Both the position numbers and the translations under genes were made by a program. Below, piece by piece: positions 8,847 through 17,192 of a stretch of DNA of 44,721 nucleotides. The notes under the pieces are model-generated. The model worked only from the letters and a program-made list of their open reading frames with translations. It made no database searches and was not told the origin of the DNA. The first letter of the stretch is position 1, and the number at the start of each line of letters is the position of its first letter. The stretch is from an uncultured Lachnospiraceae bacterium (lineage in GTDB: Bacteria; Bacillota; Clostridia; Lachnospirales; Lachnospiraceae). The DNA lies in assembly GCA_934432885.1 (NCBI GenBank), contig CAKRYY010000023.1:1-44721 (forward strand), read 5' to 3'.

Positions 8847-9935
8847 TTAATATTCAAACGTTTCCATATAGCGCATGTACTTTACAACCATCAGCGCAAT
8901 CTTAAACGTAATGGCATCCTCAAAAACGCGCAGATCCAGTCCTGTGCTCTTCTGCAGCTTATCAAGACGGTATACGAGTGTATTTCTGTGAATAAAGAGC
9001 TGTCTTGACGTTTCGGAAACATTGAGACTGTTTTCAAAGAATTTATTGATCGTAGTCAGCGTTTCCTCATCAAACTCATCCGGATTCTTACCGTCAAAGA
9101 TTTCCTTAATGAACATTTTGCACAGAGGAATCGGGAGCTGATAAATCAGGCGGCCGATGCCAAGCTCGCTGTAAGCAATGATGTTTTTCTCGCCAAAGAA
9201 TATCTTGCCGACATCCAAAGCCATCTTCGCTTCCTTGTAGGAACGGCTGACCTCTTTTATCTCGCCTATAATCGTACCATAAGCGATATGAACATTTCCA
9301 ATGCCTTCTTTTTCCAAAAAGGCAACAACGCCATCCGCTTCTTTATCAATCTCGGCATTTCCGTCACTGGCAGAAAGCTCCTTTACGATAATGACATTAT
9401 TTTCATCCACTGCGGTAACAAAATCTTTTCCTGTATTTCCCTTGTAGCCGCGCAGCAACTCCAGAACATTGCTTTCTTTGGTATTTTCTGTTTCAATTAC
9501 AATGACGACCCGCTTAACGTCCGCTGCAATATGGAGCTTTTTGGAACGGCTGTAAATATCTACCAGCAGCAGATTATCCAACAGCAGATTCTTCATGAAA
9601 TTGTCCTTGTCAAAGCGCTCCTTGTATGCAATCAACAGATTCTGAATCTGGAAAGCAACCATCTTGCCGACCATATACAAATCCTCGCCTGCACCGCCTG
9701 CCACCAAAATATATTCCGGCTGCTGCTCGTCATAAATCTTGAAAAACTGGCAGCCCTGAATCTCCTGGCTGTCTGCCGGAGACTTTACAAATTCCAGAGC
9801 CGGCTTCTCAAACTCGCTCATGTGCTCGGAGGTCGCCGCAACTGTCTTTCCATCCGTATCAATTACACAAAATTCAACTCTTGAAATTGCTTTTAGTCCT
9901 TCTATCGTATTTTGCAGTATCTGATTCGAAATCAT
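8847..9935 (-). CDS. CdaR/PucR-family regulator heading the ftsEX operon
   Basis: A 362-aa protein. The C-terminus (about 300-355) is a PucR-type helix-turn-helix (NVSETSRQLFIHRNTLVYRLDKLQKSTGLDLR), as in carbohydrate-diacid regulators. The middle resembles the GGDEF-like region of CdaR proteins, and the N-terminus looks like a small sensory domain (FCVIDTDGKTVAAT). The ATG at 9935 has GGAGTG at good spacing. Its position ahead of ftsE rather than a sugar gene suggests it acts on, or is co-expressed with, the cell-wall operon. Ligand unknown. The 217 bp upstream are AT-rich; I see no confident promoter there. Confidence 0.83.
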   Translation of the reverse strand: MISNQILQNTIEGLKAISRVEFCVIDTDGKTVAATSEHMSEFEKPALEFVKSPADSQEIQGCQFFKIYDEQQPEYILVAGGAGEDLYMVGKMVAFQIQNLLIAYKERFDKDNFMKNLLLDNLLLVDIYSRSKKLHIAADVKRVVIVIETENTKESNVLELLRGYKGNTGKDFVTAVDENNVIIVKELSASDGNAEIDKEADGVVAFLEKEGIGNVHIAYGTIIGEIKEVSRSYKEAKMALDVGKIFFGEKNIIAYSELGIGRLIYQLPIPLCKMFIKEIFDGKNPDEFDEETLTTINKFFENSLNVSETSRQLFIHRNTLVYRLDKLQKSTGLDLRVFEDAITFKIALMVVKYMRYMETFEY

Positions 9936-10140
9936 TTCCCCACTCCTTCTCTTTCCTATACAAAATGTACAACGTCAGTTTTTATAATTTTTGCCTGCTT
10001 TTTTCTTACCCCGCCAAGTACATTTTTCATTTTAATATAAATTTACAAAAAAATCTACAGGGAATCCTTCTCTTTTTATGCGTTTTTTACTTCATTTTTT
10101 TGCTTTTCTCTATTTTTTGCTTCGGCAACCTGCACAATTT

Positions 10141-10168
10141 AAAACCGGAGCGCTATGGCTCCGGTTTT
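10141..10168. terminator. Strong hairpin terminator overlapping a stop codon
   Basis: Perfect 11-bp stem AAAACCGGAGC / GCTCCGGTTTT with a 6-nt loop, flanked by T runs in both directions. On the minus strand the stop codon of the WecG/TagA gene (10153-10155) lies in the loop and its last sense codons form one arm. Confidence 0.85.
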
Positions 10169-10836
10169 TCCTGATTTTCATATCTGGATACTTTTCTTTG
10201 AAAAATCTTATGCTGCAGCTTGCGAAGCAGCACACCTATTCTTTTTTCTTCCATGCCAAGCACAAGACTGTCCTTCTGCAATCCCAGCCAGATATCAGCA
10301 TTGAGCCTGCTCTTATTCTGGAAAATGAAGCTCTCCTGCACCGGATACGCAGACAATGCCACAATGACCTTCGGCGCTTTGTCGTTGATTTCGTTAATCA
10401 GCGCATCCTCAGTTCCCTCATCTGGCGAAAATACATATTTCCCCACAATCTGCAGTGTCGCCTGCGTCCTTGCAAGGTCATTTTCCAGCGTCTGCATGGT
10501 ATCCTCTGAATCGGTCAGAAGATACACCGGATATTTTTCCCGCGCCAATCTGCGAAGCAGCTCCTTTAAAAAGCTGTTATTTTCAATTTCCTTCAGTCTG
10601 TTCCTGTTTGTAATCCCTGCACTGCGCGCAATATCCACATCGCTGTATACGATCATGTCCATTGCTTCCAGCCATTCCTTCTGCTGTGGGTCGTCCCCTG
10701 CCGCCATCAATGTTTTCGCGGAAACACATTCAATCGTATTCAGCGCACCGTTTTTCAGATGCCGGTCTGCTAAAGACAGCTTTTCCCGCAGGGTGTAATC
10801 CTTCAGACTGATTCCCAAAATATTGATTTCTCTCAT
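10153..10836 (-). CDS. Divergent WecG/TagA/CpsF-family protein
   Basis: A 227-aa cytosolic protein with the family outline: NTIECVSAKTLMAAGDDPQQKEWLEAMD near the N-terminus, a Rossmann-like middle (YPVYLLTDSEDTMQTL, LQIVGKYVF) and APKVIVALSAYPVQESFIFQNK, matching the usual PxQE motif. Intact relatives transfer N-acetylmannosamine (or similar) to lipid-linked carriers during wall-polymer synthesis. The usual DG-G-V motif is replaced by YSDVDIARSAGI, so activity is uncertain. No other wall-polymer genes are adjacent; it follows a CPBP protease gene after 5 bp. The last five codons (EKPEP) lie within a terminator. Confidence 0.72.
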   Translation of the reverse strand: MREINILGISLKDYTLREKLSLADRHLKNGALNTIECVSAKTLMAAGDDPQQKEWLEAMDMIVYSDVDIARSAGITNRNRLKEIENNSFLKELLRRLAREKYPVYLLTDSEDTMQTLENDLARTQATLQIVGKYVFSPDEGTEDALINEINDKAPKVIVALSAYPVQESFIFQNKSRLNADIWLGLQKDSLVLGMEEKRIGVLLRKLQHKIFQRKVSRYENQEKPEP

Positions 10837-10841
10837 ACCCG

Positions 10842-11768
10842 TTACATTATTTTATATAAAATTACATCCACCACCATAAAAGCAATACAAAGTACTATTG
10901 CTATTATGAGCGGTATCGTAACCATCTTTCCTTTTTGTTCCCGGCGCCTGGTCCAGACCTGTAAAAGTCTCTGCCCGCGCCCCTCATTTCTGGCAATCCA
11001 GATTAGCACGCAAACTGCAATCGCACTCGCTCCTGCTGCCATAATAAGTGAAATACCCATGCTGTAAAGCATGCTTTCTGTATATTCCTGTCCCGTTAAT
11101 CCGGATTCCTCCAAAAGCTCCGGAAACAGGCTTTCTGATAAGTACATGATACATACACTGTATCCGTTAAATACCACATGATAAATAACTGACGCCCAGA
11201 GGCTCCCCGTAGCCTCTACCAAAAGCACCAGAATCATGCCAATTACAAACGCATAAGCCGCCTGATTGAAGTTCATGTGCCCCAGCGCAAACAAAAGTGC
11301 AGAAAACAGCATCGCCTGAAAAATGCTTCCGCTTCTGCGGTAGCCTCTGTAGACGACACCCCGAAATACGATTTCTTCACCAAACGGCGCCATGACTGCC
11401 ATAAAGAAAAAGGAAACGCCAAACGGCAGTGCAAGCACGGAATCACTGATTTCCATAACTGCATTTTCCACAAACAGCATGGAAAAGGTATTGATCAACG
11501 TCGTAAGCGGCATGGTTAAAAAAGTAAACAGTACAATCATTGCGGCGCTGGACCATTTGATTTTGTGGAAGCCTAAAATCTCAGCAGGATTTTCTCCTGA
11601 CGCCAGAGCGAACAAAAGCGCCGGCACCAGAATAATCGCACTGCTGACCACAAAATTTGCCACCATACCCAATGTAAATACATAACGAAAAACAACCACT
11701 GATACTACAATTAAAATATGCAGCAGAATGGTTGTTAAAAAGAACCAGTTTACTTTTTTGCTGTTCAT
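10842..11768 (-). CDS. CPBP-family intramembrane metalloprotease
   Basis: A 308-aa multi-spanning membrane protein with the CPBP/Rce1 motifs: EEIVFRG (motif 1, about residue 133), FALGHMNFNQ (motif 2) and VIYHVVFNGY (motif 3), so the catalytic Glu and His are present. Bacterial members are mostly uncharacterised; some give self-immunity to bacteriocins or process signal peptides. It lies 9 bp after the 77-aa small protein and 5 bp before the WecG/TagA gene. Substrate unknown. Confidence 0.88.
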   Translation of the reverse strand: MNSKKVNWFFLTTILLHILIVVSVVVFRYVFTLGMVANFVVSSAIILVPALLFALASGENPAEILGFHKIKWSSAAMIVLFTFLTMPLTTLINTFSMLFVENAVMEISDSVLALPFGVSFFFMAVMAPFGEEIVFRGVVYRGYRRSGSIFQAMLFSALLFALGHMNFNQAAYAFVIGMILVLLVEATGSLWASVIYHVVFNGYSVCIMYLSESLFPELLEESGLTGQEYTESMLYSMGISLIMAAGASAIAVCVLIWIARNEGRGQRLLQVWTRRREQKGKMVTIPLIIAIVLCIAFMVVDVILYKIM

Positions 11769-11777
11769 TCCTTACGC

Positions 11778-12011
11778 CTAGCTTTCCATCATAAAGTTTA
11801 CTAATTTGGTAATGTCTTCCGGCTCATAAGCAATGATCTCCAGCTCAGCAATCGTTCCATCAGAAAAGATGTTTGCCATAGACACATACTGGGATAACTT
11901 GGATTTCAGATTTAATCTGTCGCCTTCGCCTGTTACCAGCTCTACCTTGCCCACGCAACTGTCGATTACCTTGAAAAACTTATCAATGTCTTTGATATTC
12001 TGTACCTTCAT
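11778..12011 (-). CDS. Conserved 77-aa small protein of unknown function
   Basis: A compact acidic protein with central motif VELVTGEGDRLNLKSKLSQYVSM and a C-terminus ending LVNFMMES. It has no signal peptide or membrane segment. I recognise it as a small family common in Clostridia but can assign no function. Start choice: the ATG at 12020 sits almost on top of the AGGAG site, whereas the ATG at 12011 has proper spacing of 9 nt. It is the first gene after the promoter at 12041-12068. Confidence 0.75.
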   Translation of the reverse strand: MKVQNIKDIDKFFKVIDSCVGKVELVTGEGDRLNLKSKLSQYVSMANIFSDGTIAELEIIAYEPEDITKLVNFMMES

Positions 12012-12040
12012 ATTTCTCATCTCCTTTCTTATAATTCCAG

Positions 12041-12068
12041 ATTATACATAAATTTCATAAAAATGCAA
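12041..12068 (-). promoter_or_regulatory. Sigma-A promoter of the small protein-CPBP-WecG operon
   Basis: Minus-strand -35 TTGCAT (12068-12063), 16-bp spacer, perfect -10 TATAAT (12046-12041). It starts just after, and slightly overlaps, the end of the cvfB gene, so the three downstream genes have their own promoter. Confidence 0.75.
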
Positions 12069-12071
12069 GTC

Positions 12072-12917
12072 TTATTCCATTATTTTCAGAATTGCGGTCT
12101 CTGTAATCCTAATTTTTCCGTTCTTTAACAGATTGCCGACAGCCCGCTTAAATTCATTCTTGCTCATACCCATTTCACGGCGTATCACCTCCGGCGAAGC
12201 CTTATCATTAAACGGCAGCGCGCCGTCAAAGCTCTCGATTACCTGCATGACCTTCCTGGCGTCCTCGCCAATCTGCAAATATGCCTTCTCCCGCAGGCTC
12301 AAATCCAGCTTTCCATCCGGCTTGACCTCCGTTACCCTTGCATTTACCTTCTGTCCGATATGGATTTCGCCATACAGCTCCTTGTGCGGAATCAGAGCGG
12401 AATACTTATCATCCACCGCTACAAACGCGCCAAAAGCCCTGCTGATTTCATATACGGTTCCCTCTACCCTGTCATTTTTCTGATAGGGACTTTCCTTGGA
12501 GAGATATTCATAGACATTCATGGTGGCGCACAGCCGTCCGCTCTTATCAATGTAAAGCGCCGCAAGACATTCCTGCCCTTCCTTTACCTTCTCTGTCTGC
12601 TCTCTGAAGGGAAGGAACAAATCCTTTTCCAGTCCCCAGTCTAAAAATGCGCCAATCTTTCCGACCTGCGCTACCTTAAGGCGCGCAACCTCATGCAGCA
12701 TCAGCTTAGGCTCCGCAGTCGTTGCAATCAGTCTGTCTCTGGAATCCTTATAAATAAATACAAAAACCGTATCTCCGATTTCTGCCCCTGCAGGCACCTG
12801 TTTTGCCGGAAGCAGCACCCTTTCCTTATCTGCGCTCTCCTTCGTTTCTGCCAGATAAACACCAAATTCTACTTTTTTTACAATCGTAAGCGTCTGTTTT
12901 TCACCCAAACGTATCAT
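12072..12917 (-). CDS. cvfB: CvfB-family S1 RNA-binding protein
   Basis: A 281-aa cytosolic protein with three S1-like beta-barrel segments (about 1-65, 70-135 and 145-210) and a C-terminal winged helix (about 220-280). This is the domain order of CvfB (conserved virulence factor B). Staphylococcus CvfB binds RNA and influences virulence-gene expression; the role here is unknown. GGAGGA lies about 11 nt upstream of the ATG. It closes the gene run starting with the transporter locus, 15 bp after the thioesterase gene. Confidence 0.9.
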   Translation of the reverse strand: MIRLGEKQTLTIVKKVEFGVYLAETKESADKERVLLPAKQVPAGAEIGDTVFVFIYKDSRDRLIATTAEPKLMLHEVARLKVAQVGKIGAFLDWGLEKDLFLPFREQTEKVKEGQECLAALYIDKSGRLCATMNVYEYLSKESPYQKNDRVEGTVYEISRAFGAFVAVDDKYSALIPHKELYGEIHIGQKVNARVTEVKPDGKLDLSLREKAYLQIGEDARKVMQVIESFDGALPFNDKASPEVIRREMGMSKNEFKRAVGNLLKNGKIRITETAILKIME

Positions 12918-12932
12918 AGTCTTTCCGTCCTC

Positions 12933-13649
12933 CTATTTTTCCCTGCGCTGCTTAAATTCAATTACAGAATAGGGCTCTTTCTTTTCATTGCAGAGAGAAA
13001 TGACATAAGTGTCATCTCCCTTCCGTACTGCTGGGAATATCATATCCTGCAGATGTGCCTGTCTTTTATATTCGGCACGAAGCTGGCAAATATCTGCATT
13101 TTCCGGCAGATACTGCATTGCCATCTTGATATACTGCGCATTATTGACATGATAATTGCTGTCAAGATGCTCCTTCTTTACCGGAAAAGCCTCCTGCCAG
13201 TCTGGCTCTGACGGCTCTGCAATCCGTCTCGGCGCATAGTCCATATCCAGCTTTTCTTCCAGCTTATATTTTTCAATCATTTCAGGCGTCGGCATAGCCG
13301 GCTTCTGGGTATCCGTATGAATCAGGGTCCAGATGGCATTTGCATAAGCAAGCCGCCTGCCGTCCACCCCATCCATCGTATAATTACGGTAACCGATAAA
13401 TCCCCTGAAGCCATAGGGGAAGGTCCCGATGCGGATCGTATCGCAAAGATGCGGATACTCCTCTATCACAATCTGCCAGGACGCAAGCACCCATGCCAGA
13501 TGGCTCTTCTGAAGATACAGAACGCCAAGTCCAAGCTCCTCTGACTGAAAGGTACCGCAGTCCTGAAAATAATCGGTAAGCGCCGGCAGCGTTAAAATCT
13601 CTCTGCTGTCCGTTTCGCTATAACGCACTCTGCTTTCAAATACGTACAT
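12933..13649 (-). CDS. Acyl-ACP thioesterase
   Basis: A 238-aa double-hotdog protein of the FatA/FatB-like bacterial family. The N-terminal half has YSETDSREILTLPALTDYFQDCGTFQSEELG; the second has HLDSNYHVNNAQYIKMAMQYLP, with the family N/H motif. It hydrolyses acyl-ACP to free fatty acid, acting on lipid composition. It begins 1 bp after the fructokinase stop, with GGAG 7 nt upstream, implying coupled translation. The functional link to the sugar genes is unclear. Confidence 0.9.
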   Translation of the reverse strand: MYVFESRVRYSETDSREILTLPALTDYFQDCGTFQSEELGLGVLYLQKSHLAWVLASWQIVIEEYPHLCDTIRIGTFPYGFRGFIGYRNYTMDGVDGRRLAYANAIWTLIHTDTQKPAMPTPEMIEKYKLEEKLDMDYAPRRIAEPSEPDWQEAFPVKKEHLDSNYHVNNAQYIKMAMQYLPENADICQLRAEYKRQAHLQDMIFPAVRKGDDTYVISLCNEKKEPYSVIEFKQRREK

Positions 13650-13650
13650 A

Positions 13651-14607
13651 CTAACACTCCGTCATCCTCTGCTGTACCTGCTCAAGCGTCGGAATTGCAG
13701 GAATTCCACCTCTTTTTTCCACGCACAGACTCGCCACTGCATTCCCAAAGCGGGCAAACTGCTTTGCCTCCTCAAGCGTCACTTCCTCCGGACGCTTTCC
13801 GCTCTGTGCAAGCTGATACAAAAAGCCGCCCCAGAAGGAATCCCCTGCGCCCGTCGTATCCACTACCTTGCTTGAAAAGCCCGGAACAACCACTCCGCCT
13901 TCCTTCGTGCGCACATAGGCGCCATCCTTGCCAAGTGTAACTGCAATCAGGGAAATGCCCTTTTCAAAAAGTACCTCTGCTGCCTTCTCCGGCTCTTTTT
14001 CATCTGTCAGAAGCGCCGTTTCCTCGTCAGAAATCTTAATGACATTGACATAAGGAAGCGCACTGCGCATACCTGCTTTTGCCTCTTCAACATTCTTCCA
14101 CAAAAGTGCTCTGTAATTTGGGTCATAGGATACAATTTTCCCAAGCTCCTTTGCCTTTTCCAAAGCATAAAAAGTCGCGCTTCTGCACGGTTCGTCTGTA
14201 AGGGACAGAGAGCCTACATGGAAAATTTTTGTTTCCGCTAAAATCTCCGTATTGACCTCCTCGCTCTTTAAGCAGGTATCTGCGCCCGGCTTTCTCGCAA
14301 AGGAAAATTCCCGCTCGCCCTGCTCATTCAGGCTTACAAAGGCAAGCGTCGTAAACACATCATCCGCTAAAATAAGCCCCTTCGTGTCAATGCCTGCCTT
14401 CTCCATTGTCTCCTTTAAAAACAGTCCGTGCATATCCTTTCCAACTTTTCCGATAAACGCTGCTTTTTCTCCAAATTTTGCAAATACAGCAAGCGCATTG
14501 GCAGGCGCACCTCCGGGATTCTGTTCAAATACCCGCATGCCGCCCTCCGACATTCCATGAAACGTAAAATCAATCAGTGATTCTCCTAATGCTGCTATTT
14601 CGTACAT
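13651..14607 (-). CDS. PfkB-family sugar kinase, probable fructokinase
   Basis: A 318-aa ribokinase-fold kinase with both PfkB signatures: NPGGAPANALAVFAKFG near the N-terminus and the catalytic/anion-hole motif DTTGAGDSFWGGF near residue 255. The sequence resembles ScrK-type fructokinases, which phosphorylate fructose to fructose-6-phosphate. That fits the upstream D-lyxose/D-mannose isomerase, which can make fructose from mannose or xylulose from lyxose. It lies 39 bp downstream of the degenerate ABC protein gene. Kinase is certain, fructose specificity probable. Confidence 0.88.
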   Translation of the reverse strand: MYEIAALGESLIDFTFHGMSEGGMRVFEQNPGGAPANALAVFAKFGEKAAFIGKVGKDMHGLFLKETMEKAGIDTKGLILADDVFTTLAFVSLNEQGEREFSFARKPGADTCLKSEEVNTEILAETKIFHVGSLSLTDEPCRSATFYALEKAKELGKIVSYDPNYRALLWKNVEEAKAGMRSALPYVNVIKISDEETALLTDEKEPEKAAEVLFEKGISLIAVTLGKDGAYVRTKEGGVVVPGFSSKVVDTTGAGDSFWGGFLYQLAQSGKRPEEVTLEEAKQFARFGNAVASLCVEKRGGIPAIPTLEQVQQRMTEC

Positions 14608-14646
14608 TTCTTCTTTCCTTTCTGTTTTGATTTTATATATGGACGC

Positions 14647-16137
14647 TTAATCTGCATCCTCATCCCGGTACAGCTTCAGCCAGGGTGTTGCAGCTGACAA
14701 TGTACCGAATTTTTCTTTCCTGATTTCCTCCACCATTCCATCGCCCCCGACTCTTATCAGCCGGTCTGCAAGCGATAAGGAATCCGCAAGGTTGACTGCA
14801 AGGATAATAACCGTCATCCCCTTATCCAAAAGTTGCTCCAGCATTTTCCAGACATAGACCCTGTTTGGGAAATCCGCTCCCTTAAACGGCTGGATACAGA
14901 TGACGACCTTTGGTCTTTGCAGCAGAATCCTGGTATAGACAAGCTGATACTTCTGCTGCTCCGTCAGCTCGTCAATCTGCAGGGAAAATACCTCCTCGCC
15001 CAGTATCTCCCCATACTCCTGCTGTATGCTTGCGCGGATACGCCGACTGCGCCAGAGATTCGGAATCCGCTGCGATAAGCCCATGCAGAGGTTATCCATA
15101 TAGTTCATTTCCTCAAAAAGCATCGTCCGTGTAGGTTCTTCTGCAACCACTGCAAAATAGCGGTTTCCACAGATAGAAGCCCTTTTTCCATCTACAAGGC
15201 ACTGTCCACCCTCTTGTCTGCGGCTGCCCTTCAGAATCTGTACCAACTCCTGAAAAAGCTGGTCGTCAAGGCTTTGCACAACAAGACACTCGCCATCATA
15301 AATTTCCATATCAAAGTCCTGCAGTGCTCCCTGCGATAAATGGGAAAGCCGCAGAACTGGATGCTTTTCCTGTTTCTGAGCCCTGTGGTTTTCCAGATGA
15401 TACCGGATCATGCGGTCAAACTCTTTGGTATAGCTCTGCACCACCTCACTCTGCATTTCCTCTCTCTGGATGACCTTCTGAATCCTGCCATTGGAAAAAA
15501 GCGCTACTCTGTCGCAGATTTCCATAATTTCTTCCAGATGCAGTCCAATATAGAGAAAGGTAAAGCCCTTACTGGAATAGTGTTTTATAATCTGATGAAG
15601 CTTTCGAAGCTCCTCCCCATTGATTACCGTATTGATTTCATTGAGGACAATCAGTCGGTTGCCTCTTGTCACAGAACGCAGCAGCTCTACCACAACACGT
15701 TCAAAGGCAGAAAGCTTTTCTACATAAATATCACCCGGAATGTCAACCCCGATGTCCTCCATAAACGGCTTTAATTGCTGCCGCAGCAGTGTATCCTGAA
15801 TAACCTCCTGCTTAAAGCCCTGCCGCAGCACGAAAATATTGTCGGACACAGTCATCCGTTCTACCAGCCGGCTCCTTGCCTCGATTACTCCGATACGGTT
15901 TGGCGTCTTTCCGGCACGCTTCCAGGAATTGATTTTCTCACCGCAGTAATAGACATAACCGTCATACAGAGGCAGATTTGTCTGTAAAAGCTGTAAAAAT
16001 CCCAAGAGCCCATGTCCGTTAATCGGATTGAGCCCCATGATTTCACCCTTATAGAGCTGCAGGTTGAAATCTTCAAGCTGCGTATTTCCACCGGAAATAT
16101 AGGTAACCCGCTCCATGCGGAATATTTCCTCTTTCAT
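14647..16137 (-). CDS. Degenerate double ABC-ATPase-like protein (pseudo-ATPase)
   Basis: A 496-aa protein with the two-domain outline of RbsA/MglA sugar ATPases but with wrecked nucleotide sites. Domain 1: the P-loop position reads GLNPINGHGLLGF (35-47) without the GK[ST]; the signature is LSAFERVVV (142-150); the Walker B Asp is N166, though E167 and switch His H200 remain. Domain 2: the P-loop position is VVQSLDDQLFQ (286-296) and Walker B is VVICIQPFKG, with DE replaced by IQ. The frame is intact and well expressed (AGAGG site), so it is not a decaying pseudogene. The ATG at 16137 follows the histidine-kinase stop by 1 bp. It probably binds a partner rather than hydrolysing ATP; a signalling or adaptor role is inference. 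Confidence 0.85.
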   Translation of the reverse strand: MKEEIFRMERVTYISGGNTQLEDFNLQLYKGEIMGLNPINGHGLLGFLQLLQTNLPLYDGYVYYCGEKINSWKRAGKTPNRIGVIEARSRLVERMTVSDNIFVLRQGFKQEVIQDTLLRQQLKPFMEDIGVDIPGDIYVEKLSAFERVVVELLRSVTRGNRLIVLNEINTVINGEELRKLHQIIKHYSSKGFTFLYIGLHLEEIMEICDRVALFSNGRIQKVIQREEMQSEVVQSYTKEFDRMIRYHLENHRAQKQEKHPVLRLSHLSQGALQDFDMEIYDGECLVVQSLDDQLFQELVQILKGSRRQEGGQCLVDGKRASICGNRYFAVVAEEPTRTMLFEEMNYMDNLCMGLSQRIPNLWRSRRIRASIQQEYGEILGEEVFSLQIDELTEQQKYQLVYTRILLQRPKVVICIQPFKGADFPNRVYVWKMLEQLLDKGMTVIILAVNLADSLSLADRLIRVGGDGMVEEIRKEKFGTLSAATPWLKLYRDEDAD

Positions 16138-16138
16138 G

Positions 16139-17182
16139 CTAAAATACCTCTGCCCTGTATTCCGCTCCGTTTGCAGAAATCGGAAGGGAGATCTCCACAT
16201 CTGTTCCCTTCTGCGGAACAGAGTAAACGTGCATCCCGTATTCTTCTCCAAATAAAAGATGGATTCTGCTGTTTACGTTTACAAGCGCAATCCCGCCGCC
16301 AGCCTCTCCGGTCTGGTATGCCATCGAATTACCATCCCGTCCCAGCTTGCGGTTCAGCTTTGCAAGCGTATCCTCATCCATTCCCACGCCGTCATCAGAA
16401 ATACGGATTAAGAGTCTTTCCTTTGTGCGTTCAAAACGGATGCGCAGATTACCGGTTCCAATCTTTAACTCCGTACCATGTATAATACTATTTTCCAGAA
16501 TCGGCTGCAAGGTAAGCTTTGGAATCTTGGCATTCATAACGTCCTCCCAGTCCTCGCTGTCACAGTCGATATGAAGCTGCAGCCTGTCGCCGAAGCGGTA
16601 TTTCTGAATCATAAAATAAGTTTCGCAGTTATCCAGCTCCTCTTCTACAGAAACCAGATTTTCAACCTTGGTAATCGTATAACGGAAAAATTTTGCAAGC
16701 GCCTCTGTCATATCCGCAACACCGTCCAGACCAGCAATCAGCGCCTCTCCACGAATACTTTCCAGCGTATTATACAGAAAATGCGGATTTATCTGATTTT
16801 GCAGGGCAAGATACTGCGCCTGCCTTTTATTTAGGTCAATCAGCTTTGGCGATTTTAAAATTTTTTCCGTTTCCTCCATCGCCAGCTCCATATAGGGGCT
16901 TAAAAAAATGGAATCAAAATCACCGCTCTCTGTCTTGTAGCCCTCCAAAAACCGCTGCAAAAGCAGCTCCGAGCGCTTATATGGCCGTATGATATAAAAC
17001 CAGCCCACCGCCGTATAAGCAATCACGATAAGCAGGGACAAAAGAACGTTCCAGCCACTTTCCTGACCATGAAAATATAAAAATGCATTGCGCAAAAGCA
17101 GTAGAATCATTCCCAGAAACACAAAAATTCCGAGTCCTATGACACGGTTTGAGATATAGTTCAGCCGGAGCCTTTCTTTCAT
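16139..17182 (-). CDS. YesM-type sensor histidine kinase with minimal extracellular part
   Basis: A 347-aa kinase. Two membrane segments (about 13-31 and 46-66) leave only about 14 extracellular residues. The cytosolic part has the His_kinase domain with phospho-acceptor H134 (QNQINPHFLYNTLES), then HATPase motifs LQPILENSIIHG (N box), DDGVGMD (G1) and GGGIALVNV (G2). Typical YesM kinases carry a large extracellular sensor and HAMP; these are missing. It should phosphorylate the response regulator encoded 10 bp upstream. The signal presumably comes from another protein, the transporter or the pseudo-ATPase (inference). Confidence 0.93.
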   Translation of the reverse strand: MKERLRLNYISNRVIGLGIFVFLGMILLLLRNAFLYFHGQESGWNVLLSLLIVIAYTAVGWFYIIRPYKRSELLLQRFLEGYKTESGDFDSIFLSPYMELAMEETEKILKSPKLIDLNKRQAQYLALQNQINPHFLYNTLESIRGEALIAGLDGVADMTEALAKFFRYTITKVENLVSVEEELDNCETYFMIQKYRFGDRLQLHIDCDSEDWEDVMNAKIPKLTLQPILENSIIHGTELKIGTGNLRIRFERTKERLLIRISDDGVGMDEDTLAKLNRKLGRDGNSMAYQTGEAGGGIALVNVNSRIHLLFGEEYGMHVYSVPQKGTDVEISLPISANGAEYRAEVF

Positions 17183-17192
17183 TTCGCTCCTC

